Shown here: piece after piece, positions 6,113-14,576 of the stretch | Position numbering within the stretch: position 1 is the stretch's first letter | Layout: every line of letters starts with the position of its first letter | NCBI GenBank assembly: GCA_002254845.1 | Contig: NKPT01000035.1 | Location: forward strand, 1 to 37,384 | Length of the DNA stretch: 37,384 nucleotides | Reading direction: 5' to 3' | Origin: Chloracidobacterium sp. CP2_5A | Lineage (GTDB): Bacteria > Acidobacteriota > Blastocatellia > Chloracidobacteriales > Chloracidobacteriaceae | Notes under the pieces: generated by a model | What the model was told of the DNA's origin: nothing | The model's input: the letters and a program-made list of their open reading frames with translations, nothing else | The model's database searches: none | Translations under genes and position numbers: made by a program

Positions 6113-7375
6113 ATGACGGGCACGCGAGTCATCATCTATTCCGGCAAGGGCGGCACAGGGAAAACGACGGTCTCGGCAGCGACAGCTGTGACGCTGGCGG
6201 CTGCCGGGAAAAGGGTTTTGGTCATTTCGAGCGACCCGGCGCACTCGCTGGGAGATGTTTTCCAGATGTCGCTTTCGCGGACGGCGCCGACCCCGATTGC
6301 CGAAAATCTCTTCGGCTTGGAAATTGATACGCTCTACGAAGCCAAGCGCAACATGGGCAACTTCGAGAAGTTTGTGTCGGAAAGCTATGAAAAGCGCGGG
6401 ATTCGCTCTTCGGTGGCCTCCGAGCTTTCGACGCAGCCCGGCCTCGATGAAATCTTCTCGCTGGTGCGGCTGCACCGCGAAGCCCTTTCGGGTCAGTGGG
6501 ATGTTGTCATTCTTGACACCTCGCCCACGGGGAACACCCTGCGCCTGCTGGCCTACCCCGAGCTGATCGTTGGCGGCAGCGCCGGCAAGAAGCTTTTCCG
6601 CCTGTATCAGGGGATGTCCTCGATGATGAAGCCGTTTGGCTCATCCAACGGCCCCGACCCGGAATTTTTCAACGAAGTCAATCAGTTGCTTGACTCGATG
6701 AACCAGGTAAGCGCGTTTCTCGCCGAGGAAAACGTCACGCTGCGCTTGGTGCTCAACCCGGAAAAGCTTTCGATTCTGGAAAGCAAGCGGGCCTATACCT
6801 TCACGCACATCTACGGGCTGACCATTGACGCGGTGGTCGTCAACAAGATTTACCCGGTCGGGGAGGCGCTGCGGGGCGCGGAGCTGGGCAGTTATTTTGA
6901 CTACTGGTCAAGGCTCCACGGGCGTTACTTGGATGAAATTGAGTCGTCTTTCGCGCCGCTGCCGATTTTCAAGCTGTTTCTTGAGCCTTGCGAGCCGCTG
7001 GGCGTGGACGCCTTGCGCCAGGTTGGCGTCAAAGCCTTTGGCGAAACCGACGTTGGCCGCGTGCTCTACAGCAAGAAAAACATGTGGGTCGAGGAGCGGC
7101 AGGCCGCCGACCCGCCGGACGTCCGGCGGTTTGTCGTGCGGATTCCCTTTCTGGCGGAAAGCGAGCATGTCGAGGTGCAGCGCGTCGGCATGGACCTTTA
7201 TATGTGTATTGGGCGGGTGGCGCGGAGCGTCTCGCTGCCGCGAATTTTGTCCAACGCCGAGATGGCGGGCTATGCGGCGGAAGGCGAGTTGCTGACGGTG
7301 ACGTTCCGCGAGCGCGCCCGCGAGCCTGAGCCGCCCCGTTTGACGCGGCTGCGACGTTCCCCGGCCGGCGCTTGA
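6113..7375 (+). CDS. ArsA/Get3-family P-loop ATPase
   Basis: This 420-aa protein belongs to the ArsA/Get3 branch of the deviant Walker ATPases. It begins with the signature loop GKGGTGKTT (residues 11-19), then DPAHSLGD, and LDTSPTGNTLRLL as the switch and Walker B region. It has a single ATPase domain, so it would act as a dimer. Family members either energise anion export or target membrane proteins. No arsenite permease or arsR gene is nearby, which argues against an arsenic role. It follows fmoA on the same strand and precedes two cytochromes, so a role in assembling or targeting photosynthetic membrane proteins is plausible but inferred. Related ATPases are known in green sulfur bacteria. 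I chose ATG 6113 because the P-loop then sits at the normal distance. Confidence 0.88.
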   Translation: MTGTRVIIYSGKGGTGKTTVSAATAVTLAAAGKRVLVISSDPAHSLGDVFQMSLSRTAPTPIAENLFGLEIDTLYEAKRNMGNFEKFVSESYEKRGIRSSVASELSTQPGLDEIFSLVRLHREALSGQWDVVILDTSPTGNTLRLLAYPELIVGGSAGKKLFRLYQGMSSMMKPFGSSNGPDPEFFNEVNQLLDSMNQVSAFLAEENVTLRLVLNPEKLSILESKRAYTFTHIYGLTIDAVVVNKIYPVGEALRGAELGSYFDYWSRLHGRYLDEIESSFAPLPIFKLFLEPCEPLGVDALRQVGVKAFGETDVGRVLYSKKNMWVEERQAADPPDVRRFVVRIPFLAESEHVEVQRVGMDLYMCIGRVARSVSLPRILSNAEMAGYAAEGELLTVTFRERAREPEPPRLTRLRRSPAGA

Positions 7376-7437
7376 TTTGGCGCTTGATTTACGCGGGGTT
7401 GGCCGCGAGCGCCCCGCCGACGCGAGGTCTAAAGAGC

Positions 7438-8106
7438 ATGAAAAACATCAAGATCATGATCATGGCGCTAGGCGGCGCTTTGGCGCTACTGGTCGGCGGC
7501 TGCTTCGTCGGCTCCCGCGACCCGAACGAAACCCGCTATCCGAAAGAGCCAATGCCGCTTCAGAACCAAACTTCCAAAACGGCCGAGGAAATCGCCCGCG
7601 AGAGCATCGCGCAGAACACGCCGAGCATGCGCGACGCGGCGACGCTGCGCGATCGCGTCACGCCGGTCAACTTGCAGCAGGTCAACGAGCAGGATGTCGC
7701 CGGCAACGATCCGATGGGATCGCCCGCGCGGGTGGAGCTCAACGAAGGCGAGATGTACCGCGACCCGCTTGAGATTTATCGCGAGGGGCGCGCGCTGTTT
7801 CAGAACAACTGCGTTGGCTGCCACGGCCATAATGGCTGCGGGAACGTGCCCCGCTCGACAAACTTCACGGATCCCGGCTGGCAGGAAAACAACTCGGACG
7901 GCGGCATCTATTCCTCGATTTACAACGGCAAGGGCATTGGCAACGGCGGCGGCGCGATGCCGGCTTACTACAATCAGTTGAGTCCGCAGCAAATTCGTTA
8001 CTTGGTGACTTATTTGCGCGCTTTCAAGGGGAGAGAATGCAATGGCTTGCCGACCCTGAACGATGTCGAGCGCATGGTCGCCGAGCGCCAGAGCAAAAAG
8101 CCGTGA
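7438..8106 (+). CDS. Mono-haem cytochrome c lipoprotein (first of a tandem pair)
   Basis: The 222-aa product has a lipoprotein signal peptide ending VGGC (acylated Cys22), a linker of about 100 residues, then a class I cytochrome c domain. The haem is attached at CVGCH (Cys125, Cys128, His129). Met174 in AMPAYY is the likely sixth ligand, followed by the usual C-terminal helix SPQQIRYLVTYLR. It would sit outside the cytoplasmic membrane. The gene begins 62 bp after the ArsA-like gene and is followed by a paralogue. Its place in the reaction-centre block makes it a candidate electron donor to the oxidised special pair. A reaction-centre-bound cytochrome c is reported for Chloracidobacterium, but which gene encodes it I cannot settle here. 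The ATG at 7438 has GAGG 10 nt upstream. Confidence 0.9.
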   Translation: MKNIKIMIMALGGALALLVGGCFVGSRDPNETRYPKEPMPLQNQTSKTAEEIARESIAQNTPSMRDAATLRDRVTPVNLQQVNEQDVAGNDPMGSPARVELNEGEMYRDPLEIYREGRALFQNNCVGCHGHNGCGNVPRSTNFTDPGWQENNSDGGIYSSIYNGKGIGNGGGAMPAYYNQLSPQQIRYLVTYLRAFKGRECNGLPTLNDVERMVAERQSKKP

Positions 8107-8195
8107 GAGACTTCCTGAAGCGCATTGATACGCGGAGAGGCGCCGTGGCATGTAGGAGGGCCACCACCCGGAGGACATCTCAAGGAGTTATGATC

Positions 8196-8765
8196 ATGAC
8201 GGACACAATGAAAAAAGTCGCCCTCTTGGGCTTGACGGCGGTGATGGCCACGGGGTGTTTCGTCGGCGCGCGCAACGCGAGCGAGCCGCGCCTTGGAGCG
8301 TCGCCCATCGCTTTGTCCCGCGCCGCGCCGGCGTTTCTGCGCGAGGCGCAGGCGCTTTACGAAGGCTCGACGGATGGACTGCCCAAGGAAACGCCGGCCG
8401 ATGAAATCGCGCATTACAAGGCGATGCTGGCCGAGCTGCAAACGCGCAACTATGCCGCCTGCTCCGGCTGTCACCAAGCGAATGGCGGCGGCAACAAAGC
8501 CATTAATGCCACCAACTTTCAGGATGCCGGCTGGCAGCGGAATAACTCGTCGCCGGGCATGGTCACGTCGATTGTCAACGGCAAGGGCAAGGTCATGCCC
8601 GCCTACAAGGATAAGCTGACGCTTCAACAAATCAACTATCTCGTCGAATACATCCGTCGCTTTGAGAGGGCGAAGTCTGACGCCGCGCCGATTACGGCCG
8701 GTATCCCGCGCGGCGCCGCGCCCAGCGATCCGCCCCCGGCGACGGAGGAGGCCGTTCGACGCTGA
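8196..8765 (+). CDS. Mono-haem cytochrome c lipoprotein (second of a tandem pair)
   Basis: This 189-aa protein is a diverged copy of its upstream neighbour. Both share the acylation region GCFVG (Cys21 here), a TNF-D-GWQ-NNS block after the haem site and a closing LQQINYLVEYIRRF-type helix. The haem motif is CSGCH (Cys89, Cys92, His93) and Met134 in KVMPAYK is the likely axial ligand. The linker between lipid anchor and haem domain is shorter than in the first copy. AAGGAG at 8182-8187 lies 8 nt before the ATG at 8196. The in-frame ATG at 8190 would be too close to it. It would be a periplasm-facing electron carrier and is the last gene of the photosynthesis block. Confidence 0.9.
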   Translation: MTDTMKKVALLGLTAVMATGCFVGARNASEPRLGASPIALSRAAPAFLREAQALYEGSTDGLPKETPADEIAHYKAMLAELQTRNYAACSGCHQANGGGNKAINATNFQDAGWQRNNSSPGMVTSIVNGKGKVMPAYKDKLTLQQINYLVEYIRRFERAKSDAAPITAGIPRGAAPSDPPPATEEAVRR

Positions 8766-8773
8766 ATAAGCGC

Positions 8774-8803
8774 CTTCCGCTCCCGGCTTATCGGGGGCGG
8801 AAG
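8774..8803. terminator. Hairpin between convergent cytochrome and kinase genes
   Basis: CTTCCGCTCCCG (8774-8785) pairs with CGGGGGCGGAAG (8792-8803), 12 bp with one mismatch or wobble, around a 6-nt loop. It starts 8 nt after the cytochrome stop and touches the stop codon of the convergent kinase gene. It lacks a T-tract but is well placed to end both transcripts. Confidence 0.6.
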
Positions 8804-9886
8804 TCACTCCGCTCGGCCGCTCCCGGCGACGGCTGCAAGCTCCTCCGCTTGCGCTCTCTCGCGCTCCAAAGCCGACTGAACGAGCCACGTCACTCGCGGC
8901 AAATCGGCAATATGATCCAGCGCCTTGCCCGCGCCGCGGAGCGCGACTGGAATGTAGCGCAGATAGACCGGGTTGCGGCGCGCAGCGAACTGATAAGCGT
9001 ACGTGCCAATCGCCTTGAGCAGGCGCTGCGCCTGCATAAGCTGATACTCGCGCTCAAACTGCGCCCGCGAGGCGTAGCATTGCGTTCCGAAGGCCGCAAC
9101 GTGCAGTCGCCAGAATTGCTCTTTGAGCGCGGCCTGAAAGTCATCGTCGAGCGCGGCGTAGGGATCGCCCAGCAGCGAGGCCAAATCGTAGGTCGCTGGA
9201 CCCATCCGCGCATCCTGGTGATCAATGACCCAGAGCTTTCCGGCGTGGCGCATGAGGTTGCGCGCATGGTAGTCGCGGTGACAAACCACCCGCGGCGCGC
9301 GGGCTAGGCGGTAAGTTAGCGCGAACAGCTCGCCCAGAATGAGCGATTCCTCTGTCGCTGGCAGCCGCCACTGGCAGTACCGCTCGACGTAGTTGCGGAA
9401 GAAGTAGTTCATCTCCCAGAAGAGCTTTTCATCGTCGAAGGCCTGCCGCCAGGCGATGGAGTCCCGCGCTTGCGCCGCCAGGGTCGTTTTCTGGATGTCC
9501 ACGATGAGGCGCAACGCCTGGTCGTAGTCCACGCGGCGGGCGATTTCCGGCTGATCGGCCAGGGCGTCCTGAAGGCGACAGTCGCCCACGTCCTGCTGTA
9601 GGACCACGCCGCGCCGATCATCCACCTTCAGCACGCGGGGCACGGGAATCCCGGCCGCGTGAAAGAGGTCGGTGACCTCTAGATAGGCAAGCGCCTTGGC
9701 GTCGAATTCCTCCGCATAGACGGCGGCGATGAAGGTTTCATCGGAGCGCCGAATGCGGAAGTACATTCGGGTTGAGGCGTCGCCCAGCAGCGGCTCGACG
9801 GCAATGGGCGCGTCTTGGAAGTAATCGCTGAGAAAAGCGGAGAGGTTGTCCGTAGGGCGCGGAAGCGGGCAATGGTCAGCGTTCAT
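8804..9886 (-). CDS. Aminoglycoside-phosphotransferase-fold kinase (AmgK-like)
   Basis: The 360-aa protein has the APH/choline-kinase fold. It shows a nucleotide-binding N-lobe with GDASTRMYFRI near residue 36, the catalytic loop VCHRDYHARNLM (H-x-D-x4-N) near 215-226, and the metal-binding segment VIDHQDARMGP. This combination resembles the bacterial sugar kinases that phosphorylate N-acetylmuramate and N-acetylglucosamine at C1 in cell-wall recycling (AmgK), usually paired with the nucleotidyltransferase MurU. No murU is visible here, so the substrate is uncertain. Its start overlaps the end of the upstream PEGA-protein gene by 11 bp, indicating translational coupling. Confidence 0.82.
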   Translation of the reverse strand: MNADHCPLPRPTDNLSAFLSDYFQDAPIAVEPLLGDASTRMYFRIRRSDETFIAAVYAEEFDAKALAYLEVTDLFHAAGIPVPRVLKVDDRRGVVLQQDVGDCRLQDALADQPEIARRVDYDQALRLIVDIQKTTLAAQARDSIAWRQAFDDEKLFWEMNYFFRNYVERYCQWRLPATEESLILGELFALTYRLARAPRVVCHRDYHARNLMRHAGKLWVIDHQDARMGPATYDLASLLGDPYAALDDDFQAALKEQFWRLHVAAFGTQCYASRAQFEREYQLMQAQRLLKAIGTYAYQFAARRNPVYLRYIPVALRGAGKALDHIADLPRVTWLVQSALERERAQAEELAAVAGSGRAE

Positions 9887-11243
9887 TCAGGTTGGGTGAG
9901 GCGGTTTTCGTTGGATTGGCCTTGCGCTGGTCGGGCGCGGCTGAGGAGTGGCGCCAGCTTTGCCACAGCTTGACGCCGCGCTCAAGGTCGCGTCCGGTAA
10001 ACTGGTATGTCGCGCCGTCGGAGAGGGTCACCGTCAGGCGACCTCGGCTCGCCTGCATCGTGGCGATGGCTTCAGTCGGGATGGACAGGCTTTCCGCGCC
10101 GCTTGGCGAAGCAAAGGCCAGCCCAGCGGCTGAGAAGCGCAGCGTGCCGGGCTGCGCTGATTGGCGGGCGCTGGACTGGCGGGCGGCCGGCAAGGAAACC
10201 GCCGCTGGCAGGGCTTGGTCATCGGCTTGTTGGCGCTCAAGCTGTCGCAGGCGGAGGGAGAGCGCGCGGTCTTCCGGGAAAAGACGCGCCAGGCGACGGT
10301 ATTCGGCAACCGCTCGGTCAAGCCGGCCCTGCGCGACGTAAGCTTCCGCCGCTTCCTGAGCCGCGCGGCGCACCGCGGCGCGTAGCGTCTGCGCCTGCGT
10401 CTGTCCGCGGTCATGAGCGAGCACCTGCGACAAGTAAAAGTAGGCGCTCGCCTGCGGCGGGTCCAGGTAGCGCCCGTCGGCCATCGCCGCTTCGGCGCGC
10501 GCCAGAAAGCGCGCCGCCTGCCCGCGGTTGGCTTCAATCAGCTCGGCGATGCGCGCGACGCCGGCCTTGCTTCGCTCGTCGCTCGGAAAGCGCGTCAGGA
10601 GCGTCGTGTAGGTCGACTGCGCTGCGGCGAGATCGCCGCGCCCGGCAGCCAGCTCAGCCTGACGAATGAGGGTATCCCGAATGCTGGCGCGCAGATCGCT
10701 CGCCGGCCCGTTATCCGGCTGAATTAGCAGAACCGCGTCGGCGTAGTAGAGCGCATTGTCGTTGGCCGGGGCGACCAAATCGCCGCGTTGGAAGGCGTCC
10801 GCCGCATGCTGCATAAACTCGGCAATCCGCTCGGTTGGCGCGCCGTCGCCCACTGCCGATAACGGCGGATCAGACCTAACCGGCTGGAGGACAAAGCTGA
10901 CCGCGACCTCCGCGCCGCTTTGCTCAAGGACGACCTCTTGCTCGGCCAGGAGGAAGCCGTCCCGAACGGCTCGCAGGGTGTGCGGTCCAAAGGCGACGCG
11001 CTCAATCGTGCAGGGCGCGGAGCCTATGCGCCGTCCGTCTAGCCAGACTTCAGCCCCAGGCGGCATCGTCACGACATCCAGCCTGCCCAGGGCGGATGGA
11101 TACCGCGTGTAAAGCAAAATTCCAGCGCTGACCAAGGCGGCGACCAAGAGAAAGCCGAGCGCGACAACCGTCCAGCGCCCGACGCTTCCGCGCTTGGCGA
11201 GGACAGGTCCGAGTTGCGCGCGCGAGAAAGAGGCGGTCGTCAT
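9876..11243 (-). CDS. Membrane-anchored PEGA-domain protein with TPR-like repeats
   Basis: This 455-aa protein has a short cytoplasmic N-terminus, one membrane helix at about 24-47, and a PEGA domain at about 53-110 containing MPPGAEVWLDGRRIG. A long Ala-rich helical region of TPR-like repeats follows at about 140-345. The last 90 residues hold a small beta-rich segment (TLRFSAAGLAFAS and SDGATYQFTGRDL). PEGA domains are extracytoplasmic and often belong to surface or envelope proteins. The precise role is unknown. It overlaps the downstream kinase gene by 11 bp, so the two are probably made together. The ATG at 11243 gives a normal N-terminus before the membrane helix. Confidence 0.8.
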   Translation of the reverse strand: MTTASFSRAQLGPVLAKRGSVGRWTVVALGFLLVAALVSAGILLYTRYPSALGRLDVVTMPPGAEVWLDGRRIGSAPCTIERVAFGPHTLRAVRDGFLLAEQEVVLEQSGAEVAVSFVLQPVRSDPPLSAVGDGAPTERIAEFMQHAADAFQRGDLVAPANDNALYYADAVLLIQPDNGPASDLRASIRDTLIRQAELAAGRGDLAAAQSTYTTLLTRFPSDERSKAGVARIAELIEANRGQAARFLARAEAAMADGRYLDPPQASAYFYLSQVLAHDRGQTQAQTLRAAVRRAAQEAAEAYVAQGRLDRAVAEYRRLARLFPEDRALSLRLRQLERQQADDQALPAAVSLPAARQSSARQSAQPGTLRFSAAGLAFASPSGAESLSIPTEAIATMQASRGRLTVTLSDGATYQFTGRDLERGVKLWQSWRHSSAAPDQRKANPTKTASPNLNER

Positions 11244-11423
11244 TGGCTCCCCGATTAACCGAGCGTCGCCGTTTTGACGCGGCGCGCCGGCCCTTGTTCG
11301 CGAAATGGCGTCAAGTGTAGATTTTGGATTCTCCGAGCGTCAACACGCCGCGCAGGTGGCGCGAGCCGTCAGCCGGCTCGCCATGCGTTGAAGATCCTTC
11401 GCTTTTGTCATCCGCAGTACGCT

Positions 11424-12038
11424 ATGAGCCGCGCCGCCGCCTTTGCACCCGATACGCCCACTGAGACCCTGATTGGCCTGTTGTCCGACCCGTCCGCTCA
11501 AGCTCGCCTGCAGGCCGTGGAAGCCCTGCGCTTACGCAAGGAAGCGTCCGCCTTGCCGGCGCTCTTGCCGCTCCTGCACGATCCCGATTGGTGGGTGCGG
11601 GTCGCCGCGGCCGACGCTGTGGGCGCGCTTGGCGATGCCTCCACGACGCAGGCGCTGCTTGCCGATTTACAGCACCCCGATCCGCTGGTGCGCAGCTCGG
11701 TCACGCTCGCGCTGGGGCAGCTGCGCCACAAGCCAGAGTTTGAGCGGATGCTCCCGATGCTGAGCGACGCCCACCATTGGGTGCGCTACGCGGCGGCCGT
11801 CGCGCTGGGCGAGCTCGAAGACGCGCGGGCTGCGGACGTTTTGATTCCGGTGCTTTTAGAGGATGCCGACTATCTCGTGCGGGCCGGCGCCGCTCGCTCG
11901 CTAGGCAAAATCAAGCATCCCAAGGCGATTCGCCCGCTGCGGCGGGCGGTCGTCAAGGACGACAACGAGCTGGTGCGGGCGGACGCCTTGGAAGCCCTGC
12001 GCTGCATCTGGAACGGCTCGCTCGGCGACGATGCCTAG
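11424..12038 (+). CDS. HEAT-repeat protein (PBS-lyase HEAT-like)
   Basis: The product is 204 aa and consists almost wholly of about five HEAT-like repeats of roughly 31 residues. Each has a pattern like VRxxAAxALGxLxxxxA, for example WWVRVAAADAVGALGD, LVRSSVTLALGQLRH and YLVRAGAARSLGKIK. Such solenoids bind other proteins. In cyanobacteria related repeats occur in phycobilin lyases, but no phycobiliprotein is expected here. I chose the ATG at 11424 because the open frame before it is Arg-rich without repeat character. It is transcribed divergently from the PEGA gene across 180 bp. Confidence 0.85.
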   Translation: MSRAAAFAPDTPTETLIGLLSDPSAQARLQAVEALRLRKEASALPALLPLLHDPDWWVRVAAADAVGALGDASTTQALLADLQHPDPLVRSSVTLALGQLRHKPEFERMLPMLSDAHHWVRYAAAVALGELEDARAADVLIPVLLEDADYLVRAGAARSLGKIKHPKAIRPLRRAVVKDDNELVRADALEALRCIWNGSLGDDA

Positions 12039-12104
12039 CGCGCTTCTTGAGCTTTCAGGTTCCGGGCGACCCTATGCCGGGTCGCGCTAACGCGCCGCCG
12101 CCCG

Positions 12105-13145
12105 TTACGGCGACCTAAGCCTTTCGAGGGCGCGCGTCACGAAGTCGTCCCGCCCGCCGGTCAGCGCGGCCGCCTTCTCGTAGGCCGCAATGGCGGCGTC
12201 TTTCTGTCCGGCGCGCTCATGCGCGTAGCCCAGCTCGCGCCAGACGCCGGCCTCGTTCGGAAGCAGCTTGGCGGCTCTGGCGAGCGTGTCCGCAGCTTGT
12301 TCAAGCCGCTTTTCGCGCGACAGGGCGAGTCCCAGCGCGAACAGGAGCGCCGCGTTATCAGGCTGGGCCGCGACGGCGCGCTCCAGCTCGGGAATGGCCT
12401 TGGCGAATTGCCGTTGGGCGACGAGCAAGCGGCCGCGCAGTCCGGCGGCGAGCAGCGGCTCGGACCGATTGACTTTTTCGATGCTTGCCGCGGCGCGCTT
12501 CGCGGCAGCGGCATCCGGCGCGACGGTCATGCCGGCGACATCGAGTTCCGCCAACAAGCGCCAGGCTTCGGGTTGGCGCTCATCCCGCGCAACCGATTGC
12601 GTCAGCGCTTGGCGGGCCGCGGCTTCATCGCCTTGCCGGTAATGGGCATAGCCAAGGAGCGTCAGCGTCGCGGCTTCAACTTCCAGGCGAGCGGCGGCGA
12701 ATTCCAGTTCGGGAATGGCGGCCGCGAAGTCGCCGGCCAAAAAGAGCGCCTTGCCCAGAGCTAGCCGCGCAACGGCGTCTTCGCGCTTTTCCAGCGCGCG
12801 CGTTAGCTCCGCGGCCTTGCGCAGGTCCGCCGCCGCCGCCGCGTATTGCTTCAGTTGCAGGCGGCACAGGCCAATCAGGCGATAGGCCGCGGCCTGTTCG
12901 GGATACTGGACGGCGACCGGCTCAACGGCTTCCAGCGCGGCGGCATATTGCGTTTGCTGGTAGAGGGAAATGCCGCGCTGAAGGCGCGCCTGCGCGTCTT
13001 CGTCGTCGCTGAAAAGGCGTTTGGCTTCCTGCGCCGAGATGGTGCAGACTAGCGCCAGGACAAGCGGCATAGCCCAGCGCCCCAGAGGATGGCGCGGGCG
13101 AGCCGCCCTTGGCTTCGCTTGCGTTTCCTGCGCGCGTCCCCGCAT
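12105..13145 (-). CDS. Exported or membrane-anchored TPR protein
   Basis: The protein (about 346 aa from the ATG at 13145) has a basic N-terminus and a hydrophobic segment around residues 26-38 that is a signal peptide or anchor. A run of tetratricopeptide repeats follows, for example QRGISLYQQTQYAAALEAVE, with further repeats near AAAYRLIGLCRLQLKQYAAA and ATLTLLGYAHYRQGDEAAAR. TPR arrays are scaffolds for protein complexes. No partner is evident. The start is uncertain: ATGs at 13190 and 13070 are in frame, and none has a strong ribosome binding site. It is divergent from the unknown gene at 13264 and convergent with the HEAT-repeat gene. Confidence 0.8.
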   Translation of the reverse strand: MRGRAQETQAKPRAARPRHPLGRWAMPLVLALVCTISAQEAKRLFSDDEDAQARLQRGISLYQQTQYAAALEAVEPVAVQYPEQAAAYRLIGLCRLQLKQYAAAAADLRKAAELTRALEKREDAVARLALGKALFLAGDFAAAIPELEFAAARLEVEAATLTLLGYAHYRQGDEAAARQALTQSVARDERQPEAWRLLAELDVAGMTVAPDAAAAKRAAASIEKVNRSEPLLAAGLRGRLLVAQRQFAKAIPELERAVAAQPDNAALLFALGLALSREKRLEQAADTLARAAKLLPNEAGVWRELGYAHERAGQKDAAIAAYEKAAALTGGRDDFVTRALERLRSP

Positions 13146-13263
13146 CCCGTATAGACACTTCCAAGCTGAGCGGATTACCATCAATGTCATATCCTATACT
13201 GATTTAGGGCGTTTTGCCCAATCCGCGCCCAGCGCGACTTCAATCCTTACCGCCAGACTCGCT

Positions 13264-14088
13264 ATGGAACACCGTCGAGCGAACGACACGCCGCTTACTG
13301 AGGCCGATATTGAGCTCTTCAACCGCTTTTATGTGGATTTTCTGCGCAAGCGCTTGGATGACCCAGTGTCATTTCTCAAAGTGGGCACGCTGTTGCGCCG
13401 CGGAGACCTGCGCCACGCCATGCAGGAGACCATGACGCTGCGCCCGATGTTCGAGCAAGCGATTCCGAACGTTCGTCAGCGCGACCTGCTGCTGAGCTTT
13501 CCCGGCGTCTTGCCCAATCTGCACAGCATTCTCTTTGACCTGTCGCAGAGCTACGGCGTGGAAGGCGCTACCGTACAGATTATGAAGCGCGAGCAGGTGG
13601 AAACGCACCTCGACGGCACGGAAATGTTCCGCCTCGACGTTGACAAGGCAATGGAGGATTTTCCCTCGCTGCCGGACGACGACCGGCAGGCGCTGCTTCG
13701 GCTCCTGCAGGCGCGCCCGGGCGAAGCCACGCTGCGGTTCCTGCTGGTCATTTTAGCCGATCATCTTTTCCTGGTGGCGCTGCCAAGCAACGCGACCGAA
13801 ACCACGCCGGCGCTGGGGCGCTTGCGCCAGTTAATTGAAGCCCGACTCGGCGAAAAAGCCGATGAGCTAATTGTCGAGTTTTTCACCGTGGGCGGCGGGT
13901 ATATTCGGCGCGCTGGCGAAGGGCTGGTTTTTGGCGGTAGCAATCCGCTGTTCGATCCGATCTACGCCGCGCCCGAAGCGCCGGCGGTTAAGGTTTTTCA
14001 GCAGCGGTGGCAGGAACACAAGCTCTCGCTTGTCAAGCGCATCCTCTCGGCCGAGATGCCCGAGCTCATTGTCGCCTTCGACCGCTGA
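13264..14088 (+). CDS. Protein of unknown function
   Basis: I do not recognise this 274-aa protein. It has no signal peptide or long membrane helix and looks soluble and mostly helical. It has a hydrophobic strand LRFLLVILADHLFLVAL near the middle and a glycine-rich element with VGGGYIRR and LVFGGSNPLFDPIY near residues 220-245. The C-terminus is helical and ends AEMPELIVAFDR. Its codon use resembles that of the neighbours and the frame is clean, so it is very probably expressed. The ATG at 13264 is preferred because the residues upstream lack family-like character. The gene is transcribed away from the TPR gene and converges with the response regulator. Confidence 0.75.
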   Translation: MEHRRANDTPLTEADIELFNRFYVDFLRKRLDDPVSFLKVGTLLRRGDLRHAMQETMTLRPMFEQAIPNVRQRDLLLSFPGVLPNLHSILFDLSQSYGVEGATVQIMKREQVETHLDGTEMFRLDVDKAMEDFPSLPDDDRQALLRLLQARPGEATLRFLLVILADHLFLVALPSNATETTPALGRLRQLIEARLGEKADELIVEFFTVGGGYIRRAGEGLVFGGSNPLFDPIYAAPEAPAVKVFQQRWQEHKLSLVKRILSAEMPELIVAFDR

Positions 14089-14122
14089 GCCAGCCCGTCA
14101 TTTTTCCAGCCGTTTTTCAGCG

Positions 14123-14488
14123 TCAGCGTCCAAATATTTTTCGAGCGGCTTGTTGCAAAACGTCCAGCTCGAAGGGCTTGGCCAAAAAGCCCACGCGCTC
14201 CGACGGAAACATCCGGCGAACTTGCGCGACGATGTCCGTGCCGGACATGATAATCGCCCGCGCATCGGGGCGCCGGGCCAGCACTTCTTGCGTAAGCTGC
14301 AAGCCATTGATGCCGGGTATTCGGACGTCCGCGAGCAGACCCCGTAAGCGCGGCAGCGCGAGAGCTTTCTCTAAGGCTTTATCCCCGTGGCGCGCCAGGG
14401 CGATCTCATACTCCGGCTCCAGCAACTCGGCGTATAGCTCGCACAGAAGCTCCTCGTCATCGACGATCAGAAGGCTGGGCTTTGGCAT
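14123..14488 (-). CDS. Single-domain response regulator
   Basis: This 121-aa protein is a stand-alone receiver domain. It has the acidic pair Asp10-Asp11, phosphoacceptor Asp54 in LLADVRIPG, Ser82 in IIMSGTD and Lys104 in LAKPFE. No output domain follows, so it would act by protein contact, like CheY or Spo0F, or as a phosphorelay step. No histidine kinase is in the window, so the partner must lie elsewhere. It lies 88 bp downstream of the recU-like gene on the same strand. Confidence 0.9.
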   Translation of the reverse strand: MPKPSLLIVDDEELLCELYAELLEPEYEIALARHGDKALEKALALPRLRGLLADVRIPGINGLQLTQEVLARRPDARAIIMSGTDIVAQVRRMFPSERVGFLAKPFELDVLQQAARKIFGR

Positions 14489-14576
14489 AAGTCATTTCAA
14501 ATCCGAAGAATAAGGGCACAGCAAAGCTACGCCGCTTATCTATTGCGCGTTAGGCGCCTCTTGGGGGAAGTCCGGG

